From CAYJBP01 sp964368605 (GTDB lineage: Bacteria; Bacillota; Dehalobacteriia; UBA4068): a stretch of 15,612 nt of DNA. The DNA lies in assembly GCA_964368605.1 (NCBI GenBank), contig CAYJBP010000053.1:1-15612 (forward strand). Reading direction: 5' to 3'. The position numbers were made by a program, and so were the translations under genes. The notes under the pieces are model-generated. The model had not been told where the DNA came from. It ran no database searches and was given only the letters and a program-made list of their open reading frames with translations. Below, piece after piece: positions 7,520 to 15,612 of the stretch; within the stretch, counting starts at the first letter, position 1, and every line of letters starts with the position of its first letter.

Positions 7520-7548
7520 ATTATAACATGATTTGAATAAGATGGCAA
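7520..7548 (-). promoter_or_regulatory. Extended -10 promoter of the O-antigen-ligase-like operon
   Basis: On the minus strand TTGCCA (7548-7543), a 17-bp spacer and a perfect TATAAT (7525-7520) with TG one base upstream make a strong sigma-A promoter. It sits just after the terminator of the upstream surface-protein gene. Initiation near 7513-7515 would leave about 9 nt before the ATG at 7504, so the message is either nearly leaderless or begins translation at the TTG at 7474. Confidence 0.75.
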
Positions 7549-7566
7549 TAAAATTATCCAATAAAG

Positions 7567-7596
7567 AAGAGGCTGTAGCAACAGCAACAGCCTCTT
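7567..7596 (-). terminator. AGAGGCTG-type terminator behind the mosaic surface-protein gene
   Basis: AAGAGGCTGT (7567-7576) pairs perfectly with ACAGCCTCTT (7587-7596) over a 10-nt loop. Leftward it is followed by CTTTATTGGATAATTTT, a moderate T-rich tail. The same outer stem recurs at 12074-12103. Confidence 0.65.
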
Positions 7597-7612
7597 AACA
7601 AAAAGTTTTAGT

Positions 7613-7659
7613 CAATTTTTTGACAAAAAATTGCCGGGGTTTGGGGGCAGCGCCCCCAA
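7613..7659 (-). repeat. Two hairpins directly after the mosaic gene stop codon
   Basis: A G/C hairpin (TTGGGGGC 7641-7648, GCCCCCAA 7652-7659, loop AGC) starts 4 bp after the stop. It is followed by an A/T hairpin (CAATTTTTT 7613-7621, AAAAAATTG 7625-7633, loop GAC). Together with the terminator at 7567-7596 they form a three-hairpin 3' untranslated region. The G/C hairpin plus AAACCCCGGCAATTTTTTG on the minus strand could itself terminate transcription. Confidence 0.6.
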
Positions 7660-7663
7660 GGTC

Positions 7664-10600
7664 TTAATCGCCAAAATTAATTGTGGCCGAAAGCAATTGG
7701 CTATTATCACTATCGATAGCAATTTGCTCCCATTGCATGGCATCGCCACCATAATTGATTTCGTTGAAGTTGCATTGCCATACAATCTTTTTACCGATAG
7801 AAGTAACACTTGCAGGAATAGTAAGCGAACTAAGATTTTTAGAACCGTAAAAAGCCATATTGCCAATAGTTGTAACATTATCGGGGATAATAAATTGCTC
7901 CAAGGCCGTGCAAAGGCCAAAGGCGGTATTATCAATGCTTAGTAATGAGCTAGGTAGGCTAATCTCGGTAAGGGCAGGCGAATTATAAAATGCGCTTATG
8001 CCAATATGCTTTACCCCTTCGCTTAATACCACACTTTGTAATGAAGAGCTTTTGGAAAAGCTGGCCATGCTAATTTTTTCAACCGTGCCGGGCACAGTAA
8101 CGCTAATTAAATTATCATTATCATAAAAGGCATGACTATCAATATGCTTTACTGTAATGCCATTAATTTCGGCCGGGATATTGGCAATAGTAATATTGCC
8201 ACGGGTTTTCTCTATTGTGCCGGTTGCCATATTAAAGAATATTTCTCCGCCAACAATACCATCCACTGCCAGCCAGCCGGTATCATTTTGGCTTAGATTA
8301 ATACCATTCGATCCATCGCCAAAATTAATTGTGGCCGAAAGCAATTGGCTATTATCATCATCGATAGCAATTTGCTCCCATTGCATGGCATCGCCGCCAT
8401 AATTGATTTCGTTGAAGTTGCATTGCCATACAATCTTTTTACCGATAGAAGTAACACTTGCAGGAATAGTAAGCGAACTAAGATTTTTAGAACCGTAAAA
8501 AGCCATATTGCCAATAGTTGTAACATTATCGGGGATAATAAATTGCTCCAAGGCCGTGCAAAGGCCAAAGGCGGTATTATCAATGCTTAGTAATGAGCTA
8601 GGTAGGCTAATCTCGGTAAGGGCAGGCGAATTATAAAATGCGCTTATGCCAATATGCTTTACCCCTTCGCTTAATACCACACTTTGTAATGAAGAGCTTT
8701 TGGAAAAGCTGGCCATGCTAATTTTTTCAACCGTGCCGGGCACAGTAACGCTAATTAAATTATCATTATCATAAAAGGCATGACTATCAATATGCTTTAC
8801 TGTAATGCCATTAATTTCGGCCGGGATATTGGCAATAGTAATTGTTTTTTCCGCATCGGTAATTTCACCTTTGCTTGCATCAAATTTAATTCGGCCGCCT
8901 TCAATGCCGGCTAAGGTATACCAGCCATCTTCATCAGGATTGGTTACCGATATTTCCTGCCATTTAGCTACTACTACGGTATCTTGGCTAAAAACAGTAG
9001 TGGCGGTTATTTGGTTTTCGCCATCAAACCAACCTAAGAAATCATAGCCTGCTTGGCTGGGATTGGTCGGCATCGAGCTTAAAATACCATTATAATCGGT
9101 GCTAATTTGTGCATAGTTTTCGCCTTGTGATACAAAGGTAATATTAAAGGTAGGTAGCTCAACAAATTTAGCTACTACTACGGTATCTTGGCTAAAAACA
9201 GTAGTGGCGGTTATTTGGTTTTCGCCATCAAACCAACCTAAGAAATCATAGCCTGCTTGGCTGGGATTGGTNNNNNNNNNNNNNNNNNNNNNNNNNNNNN
9301 NNNNNNNNNNNNNNNNNNNNNNNNNNNNNNNNNNNNNNNNNNNNNNNNNNNNNNNNNNNNNNNNNNNNNNNGGTTTTCGCCATCAAACCAACCTAAGAAA
9401 TCATAGCCTGCTTGGCTGGGATTGGTCGGCATCGAGCTTAAAATACCATTATAATCGGTGCTAATTTGTGCATAGTTTTCGCCTTGTGATACAAAGGTAA
9501 TATTAAAGGTAGGTAGCTCAACAAATTTAGCTACTACTACGGTATCTTGGCTAAAAACAGTAGTGGCGGTTATTTGGTTTTCGCCATCAAACCAACCTAA
9601 GAAATCATAGCCTGCTTGGCTGGGATTGGTTAATGGTTGAGTTAAAGTACCGCTTTCATTTGTTATAACAGTAAAGTTATCGGCAAAAGGCGAGCTAAAT
9701 GTAATAGTATATACTATAGGCTCTATCTCTTTTACGGCCAAGGCAATTGCACCGCTTGGGGTTAATTGCAAGGCATAATCAGAATTATCGGCTGTAAAAT
9801 AATCAAGAGCTTCTTCGCTTAAAGTACCTGCTTGGGAACTAACTACAATTATAGGCTCGTCTTGAACCGGTTGGGATTGGGTGCTTAGCCCTATTTTTAG
9901 ATTTGTAGCATTATCCATTAAGATAATTTGCTCGCCATTTTCTAAGTAGATATTATTGGCTGTATTATTGGAGCTAAGGATATTATTATCAATAGTAGTA
10001 TTGCTGCCCACAAATAATGTTCTTTGATCTAAATCTAAATAAACCGCACCACCGGCAGTGCTTGCGCTATTGCCTGTAATTATGCTGTTTTGGATGTTAA
10101 TATCGCCATTATAAACATAAACGCCACCACCATTGCCCAGCGAAATATTATTTACAATCGAAGTACCATTAATATTAACGGAATGGGCACTGGCTACGCC
10201 GCCGCCGGAAGAACCTGCCGTATTATTGCGGATAATACCACCAAATAAATTGTGGCCGGCAGTAGAGGTGCTGCCAATACCACCACCGTCGGAGCTGGCA
10301 TTATTATTTTCGATTATGCCGCCATACAGGTTTAAAACACCCCGATTAGCAGTATATACCCCACCGCCAAAGCGGCTGGATTCATTATTGGCAATTGTGC
10401 CTGCATAGATATTAATGGTAGCGCCATTGGCAAAAATACCACCGCCGTTTGCGCTTGAGCCGCCTTGAATTGTGCCGCTATTATCCGCTAAATCGTAAAT
10501 ATTTAGTTCTACATTAGCATTAGGGGCGGTTATTACCGACGAATTGCCTGTACCGGTTAAGGTAAAGCCGTTTAAGAATAAATTATATACGCCGTATTGC

Positions 10601-11907
10601 AGCATAATATCTTGGCTTAAATCGATATCTTGGGTTAATACATAATTACCGGCAGGCAAATTGCCGCCATCGCTAATAATATTATCATAGATAATGCCTT
10701 CATGAATAATATCTTGATCCGAAGAATCATCTGCGGTAACTGTTATTGGCTGACGCGCAAAAATCAGCGAATTTGTAGTAGAAATAGTAATCGATGTTGT
10801 ATCTAAGGCCAAATTTTGGCCATTTAAAATAAAATAATCGCTAAAATCGGCATCGATTGTATCATCGCTATAAGTGGCTTTTACAATCATGCCGCTGGCA
10901 TCAAAATCTTCGCCTTGTAAATAATCTACTTTATCCGGGGCTTTGGTAATTTCGATAGCTTCGACTACCGGCTTAGGATCGGTAATATCTGCGCCATATA
11001 CCTTAGCAAAATCCTCGACCATTTGCTCATACATGGCTTCATGCCCGAGCAAATTAGGATGGATATTATCATATTTATGGGTTTGATATTGCTCGGGAGT
11101 AACGGCTACTTCCAAATCGAGCACATAAGCACCAAAAGCTGCCGCCACATCTCTTATGCCTTGATTATAAGTAAGTAAGGTATCGCCAAATTGATTGGTA
11201 TCGGGGAATTGGGTTACAGGGTTAGAGAGTATATCCGAATAAGATTGCAAGGTAATGCACCAAATATCGGCATTAGGATATTCCGCTTGCAGCCTTTTTA
11301 ATAAGACGGCATAGGCCTCTTTAAAAGTTGCAGGATGGCTGCTTGCATCAAGGGCGGCAATATTGCCATCCCAATCACCTAGGGGGGCAAGGTCGAAATC
11401 ATTGCCGGAACCGGAAACCAAAATAATATCGGGATCTACTCGGTTACCGTTTTCGTCATAATCCCATAAGCCTAAAATACGGTTTTGGCTTTCTGTTCCA
11501 CCTAAAAATGTTATCGATTGATCAAGTACCGGGGTATAATTTATTGTTACGCCTGTGCCGCCAATGGAATTATTAATATATAGTTCCATATTATTTTCGG
11601 CAAAAAAACGGCCATAGAACATTTGCTCAATCGAAGTAATGCCACTTCTATCATTGGGATAGGTACCAATATAATATTCAAATTTATTGGTATGGCTGGT
11701 GCTTTGAGTACCGTTTGAAGCTGTGCCACGATAAGAAGTTAAAGAATCGCCCAAAATTGAAACTTTTTTTCCTGCCAGCTCGGGGAAAGTAATCGGGTCT
11801 GCTTCTGCCGCTTGGGCAAAAATTGGCATTTGCCAAAGACTAAGAAAAGCAATAGCCAAACTAAAACTTAAAGCTAACTTAATAAAACTGCTTATTTTTG
11901 TTTTCAT
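7664..11907 (-). CDS. Secreted mosaic surface protein: SGNH esterase, Ig-like, beta-helix, InlB-type repeats, BspA-type LRR (spans gap 2)
   Basis: Starts at ATG 11907 with GGGAGA about 7-8 nt upstream. A signal peptide ends near AQA (about residue 33). Residues 45-300 form an SGNH/GDSL hydrolase with Ser55 (ILGDSLTSY), Gly116 (SIGGTG), Asn169 (GSGND) and Asp280/His283 (YDNIHPN), so ester hydrolysis of glycan or lipid is plausible. Next come a bacterial Ig-like domain (315-392), a right-handed beta-helix (about 480-645, repeated GGGVY and NN motifs), InlB/Flg_new repeats (GYDFLGWFDGENQI, 68-residue period) and two BspA-type LRR_5 blocks of 216-residue period. In raw coordinates the frame shifts across the gap. 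Collapsing the identical 55-nt flanks restores one frame of 1362 residues, a minimum because repeat copies may be missing. There is no LPXTG or transmembrane tail; the protein ends abruptly with the second LRR block. Likely a secreted or loosely attached adhesin/enzyme. Domain calls are by motif reading. Confidence 0.85.
7667..8194 (-). repeat. 528-bp intragenic duplication, copy B (C-terminal LRR block)
   Basis: Identical to 8315-8842 except for three bases (7710, 7711, 7748), an offset of 648 bp. Only one residue differs (IDSDNSQ against IDDDNSQ). Identity stops exactly at the stop codon of the gene. Confidence 0.95.
8315..8842 (-). repeat. 528-bp intragenic duplication, copy A (first LRR block)
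   Basis: Partner of 7667-8194. Upstream of each copy the linkers (GWYTLAGIEGGRIKF and GWLAVDGIVGGEIFF) are related but diverged. The LRR part therefore looks recently homogenised or duplicated, while the linkers are older. Confidence 0.95.
9067..9630 (-). repeat. 204-bp tandem repeats encoding InlB/Flg_new modules, interrupted by gap 2
   Basis: The sequence ending at 9630, 9426, 9271 and 9067 (ACCAATCCCAGCCAAGCAGG on the minus strand) recurs with a 204-bp period on each side of the gap. After collapsing the duplicated flank three module starts remain. The modules are almost identical, so short reads cannot fix their number. Confidence 0.9.
9272..9371. other. Assembly gap 2 (100 N) inside the mosaic gene
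   Basis: The 55 nt before it (9217-9271) equal the 55 nt after it (9372-9426), as at gap 1. Removing the 100 N and one flank (155 nt) joins the two open frames exactly. Confidence 0.95.
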
Positions 11908-11929
11908 TACATAATCTCCCTATATTTAA

Positions 11930-11961
11930 AATAAGCATTATATAATGATATAATGCTTATT
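11930..11961. promoter_or_regulatory. Operator-like 13-bp perfect palindrome at the mosaic gene promoter
   Basis: AATAAGCATTATA (11930-11942) and TATAATGCTTATT (11949-11961) are exact reverse complements separated by 6 bp. The site begins one base downstream of the -10 box and spans the predicted transcription start near 11956. That is where a dimeric repressor would block initiation. Because the start point falls in the upstream arm, a DNA operator is more likely than an mRNA hairpin. The regulator is not in the window. Confidence 0.65.
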
Positions 11962-11962
11962 A

Positions 11963-11991
11963 ATTATATAAATTTTTTTAAGTATTGTCAA
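11963..11991 (-). promoter_or_regulatory. Perfect-consensus sigma-A promoter of the mosaic surface-protein gene
   Basis: On the minus strand TTGACA (11991-11986), a 17-bp spacer and TATAAT (11968-11963) match consensus at all twelve positions. The predicted start near 11956 gives a leader of about 49 nt with a GGGAGA ribosome binding site. Such a strong promoter next to a palindrome suggests a gene held off by a repressor. Confidence 0.85.
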
Positions 11992-12069
11992 GCCAAAACA
12001 GACAAATATTAGTAAAAACTACTATTAAACCAGCTAAATAGCCTAAAAAATAGTTAGCCCAATGATGAT

Positions 12070-12103
12070 AAAAAAGAGGCTGCCGCAATAACGACAGCCT
12101 CTT
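12070..12103 (-). terminator. Strong intrinsic terminator behind the SpaA-type adhesin gene
   Basis: Read leftward, AAGAGGCTG (12103-12095) pairs with CAGCCTCTT (12082-12074), with further CG pairing past one mismatch, and runs into six T (12075-12070). This is the best terminator in the window and has the same outer stem as the one at 7567-7596. Confidence 0.85.
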
Positions 12104-12124
12104 AATATTCTAAAAGTTTTTGCT

Positions 12125-12146
12125 TTTGCTTTTTACAAAAAGCAAA
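12125..12146 (-). repeat. A/T hairpin in the 3' region of the adhesin gene
   Basis: TTTGCTTTTT (12125-12134) and AAAAAGCAAA (12137-12146) are perfect complements around AC, about 18 bp after the stop. It takes the place of the hairpin pair seen behind the mosaic gene, between a shared TTAAGACCTT and a shared AAACTTTT. Confidence 0.6.
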
Positions 12147-12163
12147 GGTCTTAAAAGGCCTTA

Positions 12164-15100
12164 TTAAGCCTTATGCTTTTTGCCTAAGCCCAAAACTGCG
12201 GCGATAGCCAATAACCCTAAAGAGCTAAACAAATATAAGGGCAAGCGGCTGGCATCATCGGTTTGGGGCAAAGCGCCCAAGGGGGTTTCTTCTTCGATAA
12301 TCAAAACCTCTTCCGGCTTAGGAGCAAGTGGGGTTTCTTCGGTTATGGTTACCACTTCTTCGCCCAAGGGGGTGGGTTCTTCTTCAATAATTTCCTCTTC
12401 GGGGGGATTGCGGTCTATTTCGCCGCCGCCACCGCCGCCACCGCCACCTGGCTCTAAGTCATTAGTGGCTGCAAATTTTAATTCGGCTTCGGCAGTTAAA
12501 TCATAATCCAAAGTAAACTGAGCATTTTCTACCTGCTCGGTAGCCCCAAGGTTAAGATCATAAACGGCTAAGGAATTGATATCATAACCGGCTACCGTTC
12601 TGGTTTCCACAATTTGATATTTACCTTCCGGCAGATTTTCAAAAGTGGCCACACCATTAATATTGGTAACAGCAGTTACAATTTGACCATTAACCATATA
12701 GTCTACAAAAGAGGTTATATTATCAACAGTTCTTTCAATTAGTAACTTAAATTCAACACCGGCTAAAGGAATATCATTTAGCGGATCGCTATCTAAATAC
12801 TGTTGCTCGGCATATTTGGTAATGGTAATCCGATCTTTTTGGCCGGTAATATGGCCGCCAATCTCGCTAATTTTAATGCCGGTTACTTTAGCGCTATCTT
12901 CTTTATCGGTACCTTTAACGAGAACTTCATTGCTATAGGCAACTTCGCTCGGCTCGGCATAAACAAATAATTCAAAAGTATAGCCTAAAGATTGGCTTTT
13001 AGCATCACTGTTTTCGCCAAATGATTTTAAGAAATCCTCGATTTGAGCGTCATTTTGCCCTTTAGCTTTTAAATAGCTAGTTAAATCGGCATCGGTTGTA
13101 ATGGCATTGCCGTTTTGATCGATGGCGATAGGTGTATTATTAGCACCAAAGCTACCTAAATTGATGATAACCGAAGTATTATCGCTGCTAAAGCCGATAA
13201 CAGGCTTTTGATTAGCAATACCTACTTGATATGCTTCGATACGGGCGATAAAAGCGTCTTTGCTTTCTTCTGCTGCTTGATATTCTACTTGGAAATAATC
13301 GGCCAGGTTAAAGCTGCTACCGCTGGGATAAACGGTATCGCCGGTGGCATCGGCCGGATAATATTCTTCGTATAAGATATTAAATTTAGTGGTATCAAAA
13401 TATTGGCCGGAGCTTAAATTATCATAAACCAGAATATTTTTATAGGTGGAATCAGTTACGGCATCATTATCATGCTTAGCTGCAGCAGCCACTAAATCAT
13501 AGCCGATATCGATGGTGTATTTAATGATACCATAGCGGCTTTTGATGCCATCGCCATCAAGGTCGATTTCTTCCGAGCCTAAGGGCAAAGCGGTTTTGCT
13601 AAGATCATCGGGGTTAACATATAACTTGCTATTAGTAGCGGTAAATTGATATACATCGCCTGCTTTAACTACTAATTCAAAGCTATTATCTTTGGTAGTA
13701 TGGCTAAGGGCATTTTGATCTGTAACTTCCAAGCTATTAATATCATAGCCGGAAACAGCCACGGTTTCGGTAATTAAATAGGTGCCGGGTGTAAGATCGG
13801 CAAAGGAAATATCAAGATAGGCTGTGGTAGTTCTGCCATCTTTCCAACCATTTTCTATTGGGTTGCCATCGGCATCGGCAATAAGCTGGATTTCAAATTT
13901 TGTGCCGCCTAATCTGATATTAGGGTTTTGCTCATCCCTTTTGGTAATGGAAATATAGCCTTTTTCGGATTTGGTATTATAGGCTGTTAATTCGATGGGG
14001 CCGTCTTCTTCACCGGTTACTGTTAGCCAATAATAGCCATTTCTATATTCTAGCTCATCGCCATTAGCATCAACTATCTTAATGCTGGTGCGATCATAAC
14101 CGGGGGCAGCGGTATGCTCTTCAATAAAATATTCGCCCGGCTGAAGCCTATAAAAACTATAAGATCCATCTTCATTGCGGCCTGCTGTGCCTGCGTATGG
14201 AGGAGTTTTTCTTGGATCACCTAAGTTAATAGTGGTATAGCCTTCAATCATCTCCCCGGTTTCGCTATCAAGTTTATTGATATTAATTTGGGTACCTTCT
14301 ATTTTACCATTGGTGGCAATAATGGTATAATCGCCTAAACCCAAAAATGTAATATAATATTTTCCATTTTCAAGTACCAGCTCATAGCCAAGATCCGGCC
14401 TACCTACATATTCAGCTAAGAAAGCGAGCGTATCTTTATCATAACCACCGGCAGGAGCGGAAATTTCTTGAATTTCATATTTAGTATTTAGTTTAAGGTC
14501 TTTAAAATAATATAAACTTTGATTATCTATGCGGTATTGCTTTACTTCTACATTATTTGCTTCATCATACAAAACAAATTCGCCGCTCTTGCCCCAACCG
14601 ATTGAATCACCGCTAACTGCATCGCGCTTGCCAATTACTAACAGAACACCCTTACGCTTATTGGTAGCATTTAGGGTAATGGTTTTGCCATTATCTTCGC
14701 TATCAACTATAATTTCGAGGGTATATTTACCGTTTTCGCCGTCTACCGGGCTAATTGTTACATTATCATTGGCGGTTTCCAGCGCAACTAATAATGATTC
14801 AAGGTCATAGCTATCAAAATAGGATACGGTTTCGCTTAAGGTATAGCTGCCGGCCGGGATATGGTCAAAAACGATAGCCTTGGTATCGCTATCATAGCCG
14901 CCGGTAAAGGTATATTTTTCATTTTCGATAATCAAGGTGGTATAAGCCGCTAAGTTTTTAGAGCTATCATCGGCATCGGTTTTATTAAATACCAGCTTAA
15001 TACCTTCTAGATGGCCGGGGGGAGTATGATTATATTTAATGGTAACTTGCATGCTACCGATAGTAATTGTTTCTTCATTATCTTCGCTATCGAATTCGCC

Positions 15101-15612
15101 AACGCTGCCTTCGATAAAGAAACCACCCGAACGACCATAATAGTTTTCGATATTGTCATGGGCTACAAAATGAATATAGCTGGCATTAGTTTTAGAAATG
15201 ATTGCCCAATGGCCTAAAAGTACATTATCACCGTTAGGATCCATATATAAGGGCATATAATTATCTAAATCGGCAGATTCATCGTTTAGATAATGGTTTT
15301 GACCTAGGAAATTAATAACCGAGCCGGATAAATCAATTTTGAAATAATCGCCACCATTGATATCAATTTGGCTAAGGCCGGTATTGCCATCTTGCTTATC
15401 ATCTGCAACTTGCCAATCGATGGCAAAGCTAACTTGATCACCAATGGTAAGCTCGATATTAGCATTATTAGCAACTGCATTGCCATTAACTTCCATTGTG
15501 GCATCGATATCCAATAAGTTTTCTATATCCTTAGGTTGATCATTAATCGGTGCGGGGCCGCCATCGCCGCCGCCAGTGCCAGCGCCATTGCCGTCGCCAG
15601 CGCCATCGCCAT
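12164..15612 (-). CDS. Sortase-anchored SpaA/Cna-B repeat adhesin or pilin-like protein (5' end outside the window)
   Basis: At least 1148 codons are present. The frame stays open to the right edge through a Gly-rich linker (GDGAGDGNGAGTGGGDGG), so the leucine (TTG) at 15514 is not the true start and the signal peptide is missing. Counting from 15514, residues 1-165 form an adhesin-like beta domain. Five SpaA-type modules follow, each with the Lys/Glu/Asn set typical of intramolecular isopeptide bonds: K178/E228/N285, K296/E350/N402, K414/E466/N513, K525/E583/N628 and K900/E970/N1018. A D2-like pilin domain (about 640-890) separates modules 4 and 5. The C-terminus has nine Gly, a Pro/Glu wall-spanning stretch with repeated ETPL, LPQTD (1082-1086), a membrane helix and KKHKA. 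The motif has Asp where LPXTG has Gly. It probably works as a wall-bound adhesin; no sortase gene is in the window. Confidence 0.92.
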   Translation of the reverse strand, partial: GDGAGDGNGAGTGGGDGGPAPINDQPKDIENLLDIDATMEVNGNAVANNANIELTIGDQVSFAIDWQVADDKQDGNTGLSQIDINGGDYFKIDLSGSVINFLGQNHYLNDESADLDNYMPLYMDPNGDNVLLGHWAIISKTNASYIHFVAHDNIENYYGRSGGFFIEGSVGEFDSEDNEETITIGSMQVTIKYNHTPPGHLEGIKLVFNKTDADDSSKNLAAYTTLIIENEKYTFTGGYDSDTKAIVFDHIPAGSYTLSETVSYFDSYDLESLLVALETANDNVTISPVDGENGKYTLEIIVDSEDNGKTITLNATNKRKGVLLVIGKRDAVSGDSIGWGKSGEFVLYDEANNVEVKQYRIDNQSLYYFKDLKLNTKYEIQEISAPAGGYDKDTLAFLAEYVGRPDLGYELVLENGKYYITFLGLGDYTIIATNGKIEGTQININKLDSETGEMIEGYTTINLGDPRKTPPYAGTAGRNEDGSYSFYRLQPGEYFIEEHTAAPGYDRTSIKIVDANGDELEYRNGYYWLTVTGEEDGPIELTAYNTKSEKGYISITKRDEQNPNIRLGGTKFEIQLIADADGNPIENGWKDGRTTTAYLDISFADLTPGTYLITETVAVSGYDINSLEVTDQNALSHTTKDNSFELVVKAGDVYQFTATNSKLYVNPDDLSKTALPLGSEEIDLDGDGIKSRYGIIKYTIDIGYDLVAAAAKHDNDAVTDSTYKNILVYDNLSSGQYFDTTKFNILYEEYYPADATGDTVYPSGSSFNLADYFQVEYQAAEESKDAFIARIEAYQVGIANQKPVIGFSSDNTSVIINLGSFGANNTPIAIDQNGNAITTDADLTSYLKAKGQNDAQIEDFLKSFGENSDAKSQSLGYTFELFVYAEPSEVAYSNEVLVKGTDKEDSAKVTGIKISEIGGHITGQKDRITITKYAEQQYLDSDPLNDIPLAGVEFKLLIERTVDNITSFVDYMVNGQIVTAVTNINGVATFENLPEGKYQIVETRTVAGYDINSLAVYDLNLGATEQVENAQFTLDYDLTAEAELKFAATNDLEPGGGGGGGGGEIDRNPPEEEIIEEEPTPLGEEVVTITEETPLAPKPEEVLIIEEETPLGALPQTDDASRLPLYLFSSLGLLAIAAVLGLGKKHKA

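Noticed and set aside
7612..7935. Minus-strand open frame MIIPPLAFARPW overlapping the LRR region, repeated at 8293-8583
   Set aside because: It lies in another frame of the real gene and appears twice only because the underlying DNA is duplicated.
7664..9271. Reading the two halves of the mosaic gene as a pseudogene with a frameshift
   Set aside because: The frame difference comes only from the 100-N placeholder and the duplicated 55-nt flank; the collapsed sequence is in frame.
12010..12026. Short TAGTA/TACTA inverted repeat between the two surface-protein genes
   Set aside because: Only a 5-bp stem in A/T-rich DNA, likely by chance.
12180..12506. Plus-strand Pro/Ser-rich open frame opposite the adhesin C-terminus
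   Set aside because: It is the complement of the Gly run and Pro/Glu region of the adhesin gene, whose anchor features are unmistakable.

Overview
The window is a low-to-moderate GC bacterial segment in which every convincing gene lies on the minus strand. The RNA polymerase beta and beta' sequences, a TTG-started rpoC, Shine-Dalgarno-like sites, sigma-A type promoters and a sortase-anchored SpaA/Cna-B adhesin all point to a Gram-positive Bacillota, most likely in the Clostridia. I cannot name a genus. Two 100-N gaps, each flanked by an identical 55-nt sequence, show a scaffolded draft, probably a metagenome bin assembled at k=55.

Layout in transcription order (right to left): (1) 12164->15612, the 3' part of a large LPXTG-like adhesin with five SpaA-type modules, cut at its 5' end by the window edge; (2) a 256-bp spacer with a strong terminator, then a perfect-consensus promoter with a 13-bp operator-like palindrome at +1; (3) 7664-11907, a secreted mosaic protein (SGNH/GDSL esterase, Ig-like domain, beta-helix, InlB-type repeats, two near-identical BspA-type leucine-rich blocks), interrupted by gap 2 but restored to one frame when the 55-nt overlap is collapsed; (4) a terminator and promoter, then an O-antigen-ligase-like membrane protein and an HD-domain hydrolase 11 bp apart in one operon; (5) about 1 kb without a convincing gene, built as an imperfect inverted structure (hairpins, tandem 14-mers, tandem 12-mers, ~60-bp inverted arms with a compensatory stem change); (6) rpoB with its own promoter and rpoC, the latter leaving the window at the left edge.

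The envelope genes form a surface neighbourhood: a presumed wall-anchored adhesin, a secreted esterase/adhesin and a polysaccharide ligase/polymerase-like protein. The rpoBC pair is unusual in not following rplJ-rplL directly and in a strongly poly-Asp beta C-terminal tail. The main items for follow-up are the structured element upstream of rpoB, the palindrome-controlled mosaic gene, the non-canonical LPQTD sorting motif and the related 3' cassettes behind the two surface-protein genes.
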